Positions 24,049 to 37,226 are shown, counted from the stretch's first letter. The stretch is 64,000 nucleotides of DNA from Klebsormidium nitens (GCA_000708835.1 DF237457.1:1-64000), one strand, 5' to 3'. Notes: generated by a model not told the origin, from the letters alone. Translations and numbers: made by a program.

Positions 24049-27000
24049 CTACACCCACAATCTGGTAAGAGGGTGCGGCGGTTTCTCCTCGATGGCCCAC
24101 TCTGTCACAAGAGGCCAGCCTCGGAGCTCTGCAATCTGGCGCAGCCGCTTGTCCGGCAGCACCGCGTGGGGATGCCCAACCTGCACCGTGAAAGCGGGGA
24201 CGTTGGGCGCGCACACTCTTCCATCTTCATTAAAGCGACGACTGTCTGACAGATACTTTCCGAAAGAAGTTGGCGTCCGCCCTTTTGCACTTGAGCATGA
24301 CGCAACGGTGCCCTAACGTTATCCTGGGATCCTGCTCCTTCGAAGATTTGCTGTTTCTCGTGAAAGCAGTTTGCCTGCTCGATTTCTTTCGAATAGATTT
24401 AGACTTGTGCTCACACTCAAGATCCAGTGAGCGCCCAAGCTTGCACAGCCGACTGTGTGATCGCTTGCCTCTGACTTCCCTTCTCAGCCGTTCAAATCAA
24501 CAGGTTGGACAACTTTCCGTGTGAGCAGATTCGTCCAGAACTGACCGCCCGAAAAGGAGATGGCTGATGCAAGGACTGGGGGGATATAAGAAACCACGAA
24601 CGCAGCCACAGCTAGTCAAGCGTTCTTTTCTTACAGAGTAAAGAACGGCGACCATCAAGCCGAAGGCCGGACTAAGCGCAGTCCCAGTCAATTAACATCT
24701 TCGAAAACCTCTCGAACGCTCAGGATTGATTGACATGTCCAAATGAGATACTTGCACCACGCACACGCCTGAAGGATATCAAAAAGTCGAACTCGAGCTG
24801 TTGTCGTGCTGGTAAAGCTTGCCAGCGCCGACAGAGCCGACCAATCTGGAAGCCCGGGACCTATCTTTTACCGCTTACACCTTCCAGCATGCCCAAGATG
24901 CAAAGCGCCAACAATCCGAGAATGTGAGACAGCGGCGCGTTCGCAGCTGACTCTCGGCTCACTGAGAGTGGGCATTCTCAGACCGGCGAAGCACAGCACC
25001 AGTCACAAGAAACATCCCGAAGGGAATCGACACCAAAATCTAGCAGCTCACGCTTTCCAGCATGCCCAGGTCCGCGATGCTGTCCCCGTAGGCGTGGCTC
25101 CTCCGGAGGTCGATCCCGTGCTGCACGGCATACTCCTTCACAATCACTGCCTTGTCATCTCCGTTGAACGCGGCGCCCGCCATCTCGCCCGTGAACCTGG
25201 GGCAAGAAGTGATGACGTCAGCGACCGAGCTCGCTCGTTTTTTAAGTGGTGTTCTTGGACTCAACCCTGAGATTCGATTCAGCTGCATAGTATGTTGCTG
25301 ACAGGGCTGAGGACGTCAGCGAGCCATCTTGCTCGGCCTTATTGCCGAGCAGAAGGACGTCAAAGTGACAGCGTAATGCAGCTGCACGCCGTTTTGAGTG
25401 GCACGTGGCCACCGATCGGATGGGCGATCAGTGCAGCGGTTGCTATCGACTTTACAAGACATCGAGGACCGAATGGCAGCGGAGTAGACGAACCTGAAAT
25501 GCATTATCCGCTCGGAAGTAGCAGTGGACGTTCGGACGTGCGAAGGTCAGGTGAAAGGCCCATGAAACGTAAGATCGGAAGAGGCCGATTGTGTGATCGG
25601 ATGACCAGATGCAATCTGGCAGAACCATCAAAACGGCTTGCATCTAAGCTTCTGTAAACACAGCCTCCAAGCGGCGAGCCACCGAGAAGTCCCTTACATT
25701 GAAAGGAGGAGCTGCATTGGTGCGTAAAAGTCGGACCGGATGTGCTTCTCACCTGCCGTCCCTCTCGACCAGGTCTGCCGCAATGACGTCATCTGCAAAG
25801 TCGATCAACAGGGATACGATCGGCTATGCCGAGATTTCTTCTCAGAGTCTCTCTCCTAATGCAGTGTTGATTGATATCTAAGAAGTCCAATGGCGTTGCA
25901 GCCAGGGTTGGAAAAGCGGTTCGCAGCATTCCTCATAGAGTTGAAAGTGAAATAATCTGTCCTTGTTCATCACCATTTCACCTCTGCTCAGTGACCGACT
26001 TGTAGCTTTGCCTGGGTTGCTTACTTTCTGCCTTCCTGTCTCTAACGTTTATCAATCTGGTTTTTTGAGTGTTCCTACGGGCTTAGTTTTCATGTCCCAT
26101 GTGCGGTTTACGACTTTAAGTGGGCCGAAAGACTTGACGGACTTTGCTCAGCAATGACGATAAGACCAGATTCTCGATGATCACGGTTTTCAATTGGATA
26201 TCAGGTTCTCCCAACGGACTCATTGCCAATGAAAAGCACGCCCTATGCCCAGTTGAAGCAACGTAGCTTCGGGACTTGCCTGCGTCGATCTCTGCCGCGA
26301 GCGGCGCAATCATGAAACTGAGCGAGCCCGTGACCAGCACCACCCGGAAGCCTGCCGCTTTCAGGTCGCGGATGCGCTGGATTGCGCCCTGGAACACTCT
26401 GCACCCAAAGTAGGAAGAGTTTGAGAAAATCATAAAAATAAAAGTAGGGCACCGGAACACAAACATGAAGACATGGGCCTGAAACCTTCCGGCTTTACTC
26501 TCCTCAACCACATCTCAGGGACAAAACTCTGACTACCATCATTTCTACCGAAACGAGAGGGAACTCTGCTACTTCTGTGGAAGAATACCCCAGAGCTTTT
26601 TTGCGAGTAGGAGGACCCTATATGAACTGGGCCATGCTCCAATAGTAGCAGACAAAGTAGACGAGGGGACCAAACTACACCATCCTCACCCTCTGAAACT
26701 CTGATTGTTCGCCCAATAGTTTCAATGTCCACTTCAAAAGGGGTCCGTTATTTTCCTCAGGATCTCAATTGGTGCACAAATAGCAGTTTATCAACTCCTC
26801 CATCAGTGGCTGTGTGAATGTCAAAGCTGAGCGGCAGAGACACGAATATCACCTTGGTCTCATGTACTCCTCGTATGCGAACTTGCCCCACTCGCACGCG
26901 GCCGCCGCGGGCCTGCCGCGATAATTGAAGTAGAAGAAGCGGCAGAGCAGTCCTCTGTCGATCTTGTCAGCCAGCCGGTACAGGACTGAGAGCGTTGTGA

Positions 27001-27469
27001 AGTACGGCACCCAAAACACGCGCGCCAGCATGGATAGTTCTCGCAGGCGCAAGTACACATAGGGCCACACGATGTTGGTTTTGGCAATCGTGCCGTCAAC
27101 ATCAAAGAAGGCGGCCTTTGCTGTGGGAGCTTCACGTCGGGGAGTTACGGAAGCCCCCTGTTCTGCCCGGATTGGTGCGCTGCGATTTGTCGCTCGCTTC
27201 TTCTGACTGGATAACCTAGTACTTAGGCGCCGGGCTAGGTGTGGTTTTTGTGAAGAGGGGAGGGAGGAGCTGCTTGAACCGGCAGGAAGCAAGGCCCGTT
27301 GATTGGTTGGCCAATGATATGCAAGCGAAGGTGAAACCTTGGATAGGGGCAACAAGCGCGGGCCAGATCTGAGGACCTTACTCTTTACTACGCCTTTGGT
27401 GAGAGTAGTTCCAATGGGGCCATGGCTGAGGCTGCCCCATGTACTGGATTGAAACGTCAGCGACTCCAT
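24049..27469 (-). CDS. HAD-superfamily IB phosphatase with organelle transit peptide
   Basis: Minus-strand exons are 26853-27469, 26280-26398, 25753-25792, 25052-25196 and 24049-24180, giving 350 residues, all in phase. The start is the ATG at 27469; the open frame extends upstream only with a TTG. The first 90 or so residues are Ser/Arg-rich and lack acidic residues, as in plastid transit peptides. HAD motif I is FFDVDGTIAKTN with both catalytic aspartates, motif II is VLVTGS, motif III the lysine in DDKAVIVKEY, and motif IV GDSIADLGML. The helical cap sits between motifs I and II, as in subfamily IB (serine phosphatase-like), and the end HAVLPDKRLRQIAELRGW is typical. These enzymes hydrolyse phosphomonoesters through a phospho-aspartate; the substrate cannot be inferred. 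Intron 2 has a GC donor (CAG then GCAAGT), supported by the conserved junction IDADDVIAADL. Confidence 0.9.
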
Positions 27470-28993
27470 TGGAGCTATTGACAAGCTAAGAATTGGAGAG
27501 TGACGTAATTGAAGGTTGGGAACTGGAAGTCAAAGGTCAGCATCAAGGGATCCCTTCAGGTCAATAGGGGCCTGCAGACGGTGAATTAGTGACGTCAGGA
27601 CCGGCGACTTCATGGTTTTCACACTTCTGGTTTAAGCAGCCCCAAAAATCTGCAGCAGCGTCCCAGAAGAGCTCACCAATGCTGCGCGCACTGAAAAGGA
27701 GAATAACTCTATTTTGCTAGCAAATGCCAAATTGTATTGACCAAGGGCTGGCTAGCTGGAGGGAACCAAGCGCATGAGCACTGCCTCGTCAATGAGTGCA
27801 AGGCCACATTGCTTGAACTGCCTCCTGCTCTTCAATTGACATTCAAAGACCATGCGTCTTTTGCAATACAAATAACAGAAGGGTCAGATTCTTTGAAGCT
27901 CACCTTGACTTCACATTGCCCCTCAGCTCCTTCCGCCCACACAATTTTGATCCACCAGAACCAGGTAGGGAGTCCCTTTCCAATAAAAGTTAAAGATGGG
28001 AGCTTACGCAAGGACCTTGGTTGCAAGGGGCCAGAGGGCAAATGGACTTTGAGCCCAAGTTTCCCTTCGCCCTGCCTCCTTGGCGAGATACTTTGCCGAG
28101 CTGCTTTCAAGGCGACCCTGGCCCCATGGTCTTTGCATGGCAATTTGACAGCTAAATCATGGTCTCCGACGTTTAAGACAAATTTGTCTGTTCATGCATG
28201 CTCGGATGCCCCAGTAGAGTCTGTAATTTCACTAGTTTCAACCGCAACGTAAGCATGACATCACCGGTACTCATGGTGTACGGTGCGGCGGTACGCTACC
28301 GTGTCAAAAATGGTCGGTACCGTGCAGGGTTCAACCGGGCACTAGATTGCGGGGAGACGGAGTGCTCAGGGGATGTTAGGGTTACTTGAGGGCAACCGAC
28401 TGATCTTGGTGGGGTTAGATGGGGGGTTAGGGTGGGTACGGGCGGGCTATGGCGGAACGCCTTAGGGTGTCGGCAAAACCCGGTTACTGCTCTCAGTTTG
28501 ACCTTAGGGTTTTAGGTTTGGCAGGTCTTTAACTATGATGACGTCGCAGTTGAAACTAGTGAAGTTACATACCTACGTCCAATGCCCATAGCTTAGAGGC
28601 GCGCTGACGACGGTTCTATTGACGCTCAACACGCCTGGCCCAGCTAAGCCTATTTTGCCAGGAGCGGCAATGATAACCGGCCTCCCTGCGTCCTTGCCAC
28701 ATTCTCGTATGTGAAGTAAATAGAACTATATATTGAATTGCAAAATCGAGTTTCAGATATATCATATGAGAAAACTTCAGAGAAGAGAGAAGCCCAGCAA
28801 CAGCTGCAGCCTGCCAGCAAATGCGTGTATGCATTCATAAATTTAATGCAGATTTAATGCAATGCTGGCATGCATGCCCAAAACCATGGATCAGGACAAC
28901 GCTGTGGGGTCTGCTGCTGTCGCCGGTCATCTTCGGAACATGTAGGGTATACACAAGGATCCATTGTCTTTAGAGCAATGCCATGAAGCGGCA
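27470..28993. other. Spacer with G-rich, telomere-like repeats
   Basis: A 171-codon plus-strand frame at 27737-28252 shows no family resemblance and overlaps a comparable minus-strand frame, so I do not call it. From about 28255 to 28520 the sequence is GC-rich with short hairpins around ggtac and ggtagc words, and telomere-like ttaggg runs on the plus strand. The promoter of the nucleotidyltransferase-JmjC gene presumably lies at the right end. Confidence 0.45.
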
Positions 28994-31900
28994 ATGAGCG
29001 TGGCCCCCAACCTTTGCGCCACCGAGCTGGGCATTATGGGCCAGCCTGCGCAGGTTTGCGCGGCTCCAAACTTCAAACAAACTTTGGGTACAATGCTGTG
29101 CTGTCCGGGTTCTAGCAGATGCGAACTGGCCAACAGAGGAGAAGGTCTGCAGCTGCGGTGTGCATTGCTGCGAAAGGATCTTCACAGCAGTATTGGGAAT
29201 GCGAAGGCCCAAGCAACCGGGACATTGAATGTAGCTTGTGTCTGGCGTCTGTCAAAAGCTGTGAGCAAAAGCATGCCCACACGCCACGCCACCATCGCGC
29301 CCAGTCTCTCTGAAACAGCTGCAAACAGGCAACTACAAAGAAACAAAGTGTTCAACGGTGGTGCAGTTGTACTGGAAAAGGAGAGTGATGCGTTTGGGGT
29401 CAGCAGAAAGTGGGCGAGTCTGTTGGAAGCGGTGGAGGGGGGCACAGTCAAGAAGTTGGGGGAGCTGCAGGCATTGGATGAGAACATGTGTATCCCCAAC
29501 AACACCAGCTGGGACAAGGCAAGCACTGTTCTTCCCAAGGAACTACACCGCAGGGTTGCAGTATTTGCTCGGAATGCAGCATCTCAAATTGTTACGCACA
29601 AGCGTTTGAGAGTTGGGCAAACTTCGCTTTGAGCTACTTGATGTTTTGAGATCTTTGGACATCGAGAACAGCAAGGCCGTCTTGAAGCCCCAATCTTGTT
29701 GACTGCATCAAAAGCTGGTTGTAATCTGGGCATAACATGTTGGACTTGACGAATGTTCAGGTTTCCAACGGAAGAAGTTGTAAAGTGAGAGTGGTGGAGT
29801 CAGGGGACTCTTCTGCGTTTGAGCCTTTGCTGGACTTCTGTCATGAACGTGACCATTGCTGCCTCTCTTATTTCTTGATAATCTGCGCCGTTTTGGGTGC
29901 TTGAAACGCAGTACCTTTCACGCTTCAGGTCGGGCAGGAGTGGGCGGATGCGATCAAAGCAACGCTTGGAGTATATCAGAGCTCGTTTGGCGACCGCTTG
30001 GTCTCTGTGTATGTCCGTGGGTCGGTGCCGAGGGGCCTCGCAGTGGCCGGAATATCGGACCTCGACATGCTTGGTGAGCTTGGTTTTGAGTCAAGCAGCA
30101 AGACTCTGGACTTTTCAGGTCCGACATGCATCTGATGAGATATAGAGGACTTCATGTCTACAGGCGAAGAAAGTCTCTGCTCTCGTCTTATCAAGATTGA
30201 CCAGTGAGCACACTTTGGTATTGGAGAGCGATTGACCAACTTTCGAACCTTTTGAATGTGTTCGAAGGTCTGTCCTTGAAGGAGTGTGACCATGCAACGT
30301 TTTCCTCAGTGGCCCGTTCAAGAATGTCAAAGCTTTATACTCGATAAGATAAAAATCCCCCTCTGAATTCTTCGTTGCTCTCCATTGCAGCTTACGTCTT
30401 TCAAGACAATCTGAATTCCCTGCCTAGGCCTCATACCACTTCAGCCCCTGAAAACAAACGATGGCGGGAGCTAGAGCGCCACAAGTCAGAGGCAGTCCAC
30501 CGGTTCCCGTTCCTGACAGGGATCGAGATGCGGGTGGCTGTGCTAGATCCTTCATCACAAGAGGGCCTCACAATAGCAAACGCTCTATACCGTCAAAAGC
30601 CCGAGTCCATCTTCCTCCAGAACCCCGAAAGACAAACTCATCAGCAACCCACGTTAAACGCGGTTTCCCCTTCAGAACGAGCAGAGGAACTTTGTCCAAG
30701 TTATTCAGAAGCCCTACTGCCCCTCGACTTTCCCTTCGCTTTTCTGGTCAAAGCCCAGGGTCTCAAGGTGTGGGGTTTGGACGTCCAAAGCCTGCTTCCA
30801 CCAGAGGCAGCGCGTCCGACGTCTCGGGCCCGTCCGACGCTCCGCGACTCGGTCAAACGGGCGATAAGCTATGGGCAATCGCACGTGGAGGAAGGGGACT
30901 GGGAGGCGGCGGGGGCTGTGTATAAGTGGGCGCTTAAGAGGTGCATCCGGGCGGGCTTTGAGAGCACGATGGAAGAACTCGGGTGGAGGGTAAGCCTGCT
31001 TCCTCAGTCTGCTTCCCAGCTTCTGATCTTGAGAACCTCTCGCCAGCTTACTTTCCCCACTTCTCATATGCTCCTTGTGTGATTTCTGTCTTGCTCGTTA
31101 TACTGGTTGTGATGCTCAGTGCCTCCAGACCATGAGTCATTTATGACGTGAAATGTTAGACTTGCTTCTCTTTCGCTGCAGGTTTACACCCGCGACCTCT
31201 ATTGGTGCTGCCACGTGGCAGCCCAGCACCGTCCCGCGCTCGAACCCGTTCTCGTCCAAGCCCTGTTGCTGTGTCTCGCTGACACCACATCGGTGGCGGG
31301 TTCGAGGAACACGGTAGAAAATTGCTTGCAGGTCCTAGGTAGCGCTTTTAGTCCGGCCATACCTACACGAACCGCTCAGAAAGGCATTGCGAATGTCAGT
31401 CATTTAGATAGAAGGCGCGCTTCGCCTAGCACAGCCACGTTTGTAAAGACCCCACCTCAAGTTCACGGCGTAGAACAACAAAACACCACATCTCAGGCGG
31501 AGACGGCCGAGAATAGCAGGTGGCCAGAAGCAAAGTGGCGCCTCATTTTGGGCTTACTCGGAAGGAGAAGAGACCTCGAGACGGGTTGCGTGGCTGCGCC
31601 TCTGCCCGCTTTCAAGGGCGCCATTGTGCGGCCGGTTGCTGAGTTTGAGTGGCGGGATGAACGAGCCCGGGAGGCCGCAGTCAGGGAGCTGCAGCTGATC
31701 CTGAGCGGGTCGCGAGAGGCTCGGCCTGTGATTCTCCGTGGTGAGAATGCCTTTCTAACGCCGGTATAACAGTGGGTTAACATAGTTCGTTACTCTTTCT
31801 CGGCAGGATCATTTACCACGACGCATAGAAGTTTCCTTCTGTCCTCTACTCTAGCATTCGCGCCCGATTCGTCGTATGTTAATGCACGTTTCGGTCCGTA

Positions 31901-34900
31901 CTTGATTTGCAGCTTCCATTTCAGTCGACGATTCCTACTGACGGTCGTTCAAGACGTTTGCCCTCCGTCGTGTCTCTGTCACTTTCACCGAGGCTGCCAA
32001 TTGTTCTGGGGCTTTTAAACTTGGAGCGGATTCCCCACCAGGAAGGTTTCGGTGGTCTGATCTGATTCCTCATCAATGTCAAGGCTTGTTTGGAGATATT
32101 CAAGGAGCAAGCGAGCCTTTTGCTTGTGTGCAGGTGCCGGTGCTGGTCACCCTGCCGTCGGGAAGTGGACGCTCGACTCCCTGGCGGCAGACGGCGGGCT
32201 CTCGGGACTTGTCCGGGTGTCTCCCGACTTCAACGTATGGCACGCCCTTCTTTGTTTCCACTTTCGACCCGCCAACTTTTTGTTTGCTTCAGCCGCTTCA
32301 CACAGCTTTTACGTTAATGTTGAAGCGCTCTGAGCACGGCAATCGGTACGCAGATCGGTTGACGACTTACACTGTGCTCGCGCTGACGTGTCCCCGTTCT
32401 TTCAGCAGTGAGACAAGGCGTGGAACTGTATCTGACGCGCCGCTCTTTTTCGTGCAAAAGAGCGCTTTGCTAGTATCAGAGGGCGCTTGTCAGACTCTCC
32501 TTGGGTCCAAGCACCACTCTCTTTCCAATTGTTAAGCACAGAACTCAGCAGGACCCTACGCACAATCCTGGCTGTGCGCGGTCTAGTGAATGTGAGGAGA
32601 GTCAATTTGACCTTGCGCCAATCTCTCAACCGATTTCACAGCCTCTTTGTGGATCTGCCACACTTTGCACGCTGACGAAGAACCGTCGAACGTTCAAGCT
32701 GAACCAACGCGGACACTCATACGCCTACTTCTCCATTGCTCAGAGCTCTCGCCCTCGGTTCGCGTCTTCGTCTTGCTGCAAACGGCTGCTGTCTTATTAA
32801 GACTCTGGATCCTTACACGATGTCCCTTGTGCGCAGTTCGTGTACTGCGAGGAGAGCCATCCAGACGTCCGCAGCGGCCGCGTGTCCGCGCCTAGCCGCA
32901 CCGTCCGCATGTCCGTGCACGAGTTTGCGGTGCGCAGCCAGGCGCGACTGCCGCCATGGGTAGGGCCGCTGCGTGGAGGAGACTACTTCTGGCGGGCGGA
33001 ACGGTGAGGACTGCGGAGCAGACAAAGCTCTCAAGTGATCGAAGGGACAACTGTATCAGGTGCGAGGTTCGTTGGCTGGTTTTCTAAGGGTCATTGAGAA
33101 CTCTCCCGCTCTTGAAAGGAGTCAGATTGATCGGTCCTCGAACGACCGTCTTGCTAACTTCCGGCATCGAAGGGCCTCCGACAAGAAGAGCGGCTCGCAT
33201 TTGTTTTAGATTATCAGGACTGGAGAGTGGATCCAGAATATCTTTCTTGTTTTCTGCTAACGTCCTCGCTGCTTGTGTGCAGGTACTACCTGCAAGCGTC
33301 TCTGCCGCCCGCGCTGCTGCAGGACCTCCGAGCAGCCCTGCCGCCCTTCGTGGTAGCACGCGGGCAGGCGACTGTGAACAGCGCACGCGTAGATCACAGC
33401 CTTACGCATGACTTCCACCCTAGAATTAGTCGTAGCACTGTCGAAACGCAGGGCGATAGCGAGAAGCGGCGGACCCTGCCGGCAAGCGTAGGACAGACTG
33501 AGAGTTCAGCGGCAGGGGACGACAGCAGAAACAGACGTCAGCACAGCGGTGATGACGTCAGCAATCAAATTGACACCGGGCGTAGCAGCACGCAGCGTGG
33601 ACGAAGCGGATCAGAAGCGAGCGTTGTCGGTCCCAGCCCGACTTCTTCGAGTGACGTCAGCGGAGTCGCTCGAGGAGGCGTCAGCAAGCGACTCGTGGAT
33701 GACGTCAGCGGGCGACGGGGGTGGGAGGTGTCGCAGGAGCCGCGGCTGTGGATGTCGCCACGTGGCGCCGTGTCGCCACTCCACTTCGACGCGTCGCCGT
33801 CCTGCCTGCTGCAGGTGAGCGCGCGCAGACCCTCAGCCCGTCATAGACAATTACAAGGTTTTGCGAAAGCTTTATTTGTCTGCACGAATGCCGGCTTTGA
33901 TTGATCCTTTTGCTTGGTAGTGGTGAGATGTTCTGCACGGGCCTTGGTAAGCGGCGCTGCAAATTCGGCATTTGTTCGATACCAGAAGCCGGCCAAAAGT
34001 GGTAGTGTGCTGAGTGCACATTCTTGTTCGGTGAAGGAACTTTAAAACGTTCTTGGCCTGCGCAAAGGCGTCTCTTCACGACTTTTTCGACAAGTATGAG
34101 CTCAGCAACTAGCACCAGATCAACAAACATCAGGTGTCCGTCATTCCGACGTATGTCTTCCAGCCTCGTTGACTCCGTCCGTACGAAGCTCTCAGCCACC
34201 TTGTGGCAGCGCTTCTCAGCAATAGCAAGCTTTTGCCAAAAGTTCCGTGGTTCCAGTTGGAGGTTTGATCTTGGCTTAGTCTTGGCTTATTCTTGATTTA
34301 ATCTCTGTCCCGGTAACCTAAACCGCAGGTGCGCGGCCGCAAGCGGATGCTGCTATACGACTCGCGCGACCTGCCGGCCCTGTACCCCTACCCAGACGAC
34401 CACCCACTGAGGAGGCGGGCACAAGTAAGCCTTGCTTTTAATCAAGTAGTCCTTTTCTGGACCTCTGCGTTTCTAGGTTTGAGCGGATATGAAGACGTCC
34501 AAAATGTATCCAAACGGACTGAAGTGAATGAGAGGTCAATGTAAAGCTCATACGACAACGACAGGGCCAGGGTAACGCTGGTTTACAGAGGGTGTCTGGA
34601 ATGATTTCTGAAGTCGCTCAAGGCTTCTTGCCCGGCTCGCCGTTAGATCCTGCTGCGTCCTCAAGCTGCAAAATCCTACTTGATCGCGTGGAGGATTTGG
34701 GAGCGAGGGGTGCCTGCGTCGCATCAGCAAGACATTGACTGACCTTTGATGACCCATCTGTCCGGTGTCAAAACAAGTCAAGGAAAAGCTCCATCGTTCT
34801 GCATTCAGCGCAATGCTAAAACTGTGTGCCAGAGCCGGTTTCGAACTCTGAGCATGTAACGCAGGTCGACGCCCCGCGTGATTGGCCGCGCTCGAAGGAA

Positions 34901-35532
34901 CGGCCCCGTAACAGTTTTCAGTACAGGGATCTTTGATCAACCAAGGGCGTGGACACCGTCAATGGAAGCAGCACTGGCACTGCTGATCGCCCCACTCTAC
35001 GTGCAGGTCGACCCCACGGCTCCCGCCTTGTCTGCCTTCCCTGCGTTTGCGGAAGTTGCCGCGCTCGAAGCGGCACTTTGCCCGGGTGACGTCATCTTCT
35101 TCCCAGTAGGTCAATCTTTCTTGATGAAGATGTGCTGAGCATACCTAGCCTGTTGTTTGGAACACCTTTGTCATGCTTCGAGACGTAGTCGCTTCTCAAG
35201 TGTGTTGACAAGTGATCGAAATCTCAAGTACTCGTAAACAGGTTTTGCAACCCGTCCAGCGTCCACAATCTCTTCTTTTAGTCTACCACTTCGTCCCTTT
35301 CCTGCGTGGTCCTCTTCAAGAGCACGAGCGACAAATGTTGCGCCACCATGGGCCGGAGGGCAGACTTGACCATATTTAGGAAGAGAATGCGATTGTATCT
35401 TACGGGTTCCGTCTGAGGGCACAGGAGTGATAGAAGCGTTTTCCACCGGCGCTGCAGAGGCGGTGGGCGCACTACACGGAGAGCCAAGACTTCTCTATGT
35501 CCGTGAGCTGCCGGTTCTTCGAGGCGCACTGA
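28994..35532 (+). CDS. Nucleotidyltransferase-JmjC (cupin_8) oxygenase fusion protein
   Basis: Secure exons, all in phase: 29929-30073, 30391-30989, 31182-31740, 32134-32234, 32837-33003, 33283-33814, 34329-34424, 35007-35105 and 35458-35532 (790 residues). A likely first exon, 28994-29518, would add 175 residues through a GC donor; its start and end are uncertain. The first domain is a Pol beta-like nucleotidyltransferase: VYVRGSVPRG then ISDLDMLAY supplies the GS and DxD signature, and the later CIRAGFESTMEE and YTRDLYWCC match the helical part of bacterial stand-alone members. The second domain opens with PVILRGAGAGHPAVGKW and carries the Fe(II) ligands in SPLHFDAS and RRWAHYTES, with GRKRMLLYDS providing the 2-oxoglutarate lysine: a JmjC hydroxylase. 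A Ser/Arg-rich insert (about 33370-33720) precedes HFD. Substrates are unknown. Continuous splice phase argues for one gene rather than two. Confidence 0.85.
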
Positions 35533-36880
35533 ACGCCCGCGCTTGAATGCAAACGGCTGCATATACCGGGTCTCAAAGGAGGGACGGTGATTAGTTCAAG
35601 GTGGATATCAGTCTGAGTAGGACGGCCTCCCACACAGGTAGACACGCTCGATCATAAGTACGCCCAGCGGGACGTGCATATGGGGGGCGGTGACGGTGAC
35701 GCTTGAGTTCTTAGATGATACGGTCCGGGCATGCAGCAAAGGAGGGAGGATCTAGCGCAGTGGCATGACATAAGGCTAATAAGCGCAGCGAATCCATGAA
35801 TCTGGTGAGGACGCTCAATTCCTATCAGGACCCCTGCTTTGCAACGTCTCTGGGTTCTGGCTTACTTCGCATCATGCATGTCTAACCTACCGAATCTCGT
35901 TTTTACTGAGTCCTACTACCCTGAGCCGCGTTTATCTTTCTAGGTCAAAAGGTTGTAATTCTCAAACTCAGATCGAGTCTTATAATCGAGCAAGCGAAGT
36001 CTTCCTCAGAATGCCTTCCGCAGTTTGAAGGCAACTTGAGAACCTGCAAGCTGAAGTTCCACAGACTCAACGGAATGCAATATATGATACCGCGGCGCGC
36101 CTGGCGGGTATTGCATGCAATTCAAGTCGAGATTCGCCGTTCATTTGAGTATGTTATACTCGTAAGAACATGCCGGCCAGCTGCCAATGCGGCCATGATG
36201 AATGGATTGTCTGCAGACCTTGTTAAGTGATGCATAGACGGACTCGATCATGTGCTGGATCCAGCTTCCTTGTCAATACCCGCGAGTTCGCGAACGAAAT
36301 TGCATGGATGTATAAGACATGCCAAGATCTAAGATATCTCAATCGTCAGCGCGGCTAGACCGGGCGCCCTTCGTAGCTGGTGCGCGGCCTACTGAACGTG
36401 ATCATTATGCATGATCGCCGATCTTCAATTAAGTTACATGCTGATGATATACGGTTGACAGGCATTATGGATTTATGAAAAGCTTGTGGAAGGTGAGTCT
36501 TCAATGATAAGCCAAGGCTTTTGGTCAGTCATTGGGTCACATCAAAATGTCGTCGGAATTGTCAAAGAGCAACATGTACCAGTACGCTGTACGCCCAATC
36601 ATGATGATCCGCCGCAACGATGATCCACAACTACGATTAGGTGATTCCAAAACACACACACCCTGACAACGCGTGGCCACAGCCTTACCCCAAGCGCGAA
36701 GATCCCTTGACTATATAATATGCATTGCCTCTGTGTACACTCGGCCTCAAGACCAGCAAGGACTTCACACGTGTATCGCCATATGCGTCCTAACTACGCC
36801 CTCAAGTATTTGACTCTCTAATCCGATCGGCTACCTCGGCTGGCGAAAGGATCCCCCTCGGAGCTCTCTCACCTGGCAGC
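35533..36880. other. AT-richer spacer with palindromic words
   Basis: I find no supported gene. The region has many short palindromes (gcatgc, gatcatgatc-like) and ends with a TATA box at 36711. It is compositionally unlike the GC-rich exons before it. Confidence 0.45.
36711..36720 (+). promoter_or_regulatory. Candidate TATA box
   Basis: ctatataata lies about 160 bases upstream of the ATG at 36881, with CT- and CA-rich sequence between them as in plant 5' leaders. It is the clearest core-promoter-like sequence in this spacer, but no transcript evidence is available. Confidence 0.4.
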
Positions 36881-37189
36881 ATGTCCTCGAAGGGGCCGGC
36901 TGCATACGCCTGCGAGCAGAACATGCAAGGTTTGGGGCAATCAGATAGCTTCGGAGGCCGTTCTACCCGGGACTCAGCTGCTCAAAAGCGGCGCAATGGG
37001 GCGCAAGTGAGCAAATCAGCGTCTGCCCTTGTCAACTTATACAGCAAACGCAGCCGGCGGTTAAAAGTACTGAGAGCGGCGCTGAGCTGGACAAGAGGGC
37101 GGGCAAGAGGCAGGCGGCCGTGCGCCTCGCTAGCCCCTAGCCAACGCGAGCAAGAAAGGGTGCCGCCCGACCATCGGGCCCCATTGTAG
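36881..37189 (+). CDS. Hypothetical small basic protein
   Basis: A 102-codon frame starting MSSKGPAAYACEQNM follows a good TATA box. The product is rich in Arg, Lys and Ser, with clusters such as NLYSKRSRRLKVLR and RGRARGRRP, and has no membrane span or recognised domain. It overlaps the probable 3' end of the minus-strand gene downstream, so it could be a chance frame. I do not recognise it. Confidence 0.3.
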   Translation: MSSKGPAAYACEQNMQGLGQSDSFGGRSTRDSAAQKRRNGAQVSKSASALVNLYSKRSRRLKVLRAALSWTRGRARGRRPCASLAPSQREQERVPPDHRAPL

Positions 37190-37226
37190 GGCTAGTATGC
37201 AGGGGGCGGAAGGTGTGCAGGCTCAC

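Noticed and set aside
27737-28252. 171-codon plus-strand frame
   Set aside because: No recognisable domain, no convincing splice signals, and an equally long frame exists on the other strand.
34820-34860. tRNA-like ggtttcgaactc sequence
   Set aside because: No cloverleaf, anticodon arm or acceptor stem could be built around it, and it lies in an intron.
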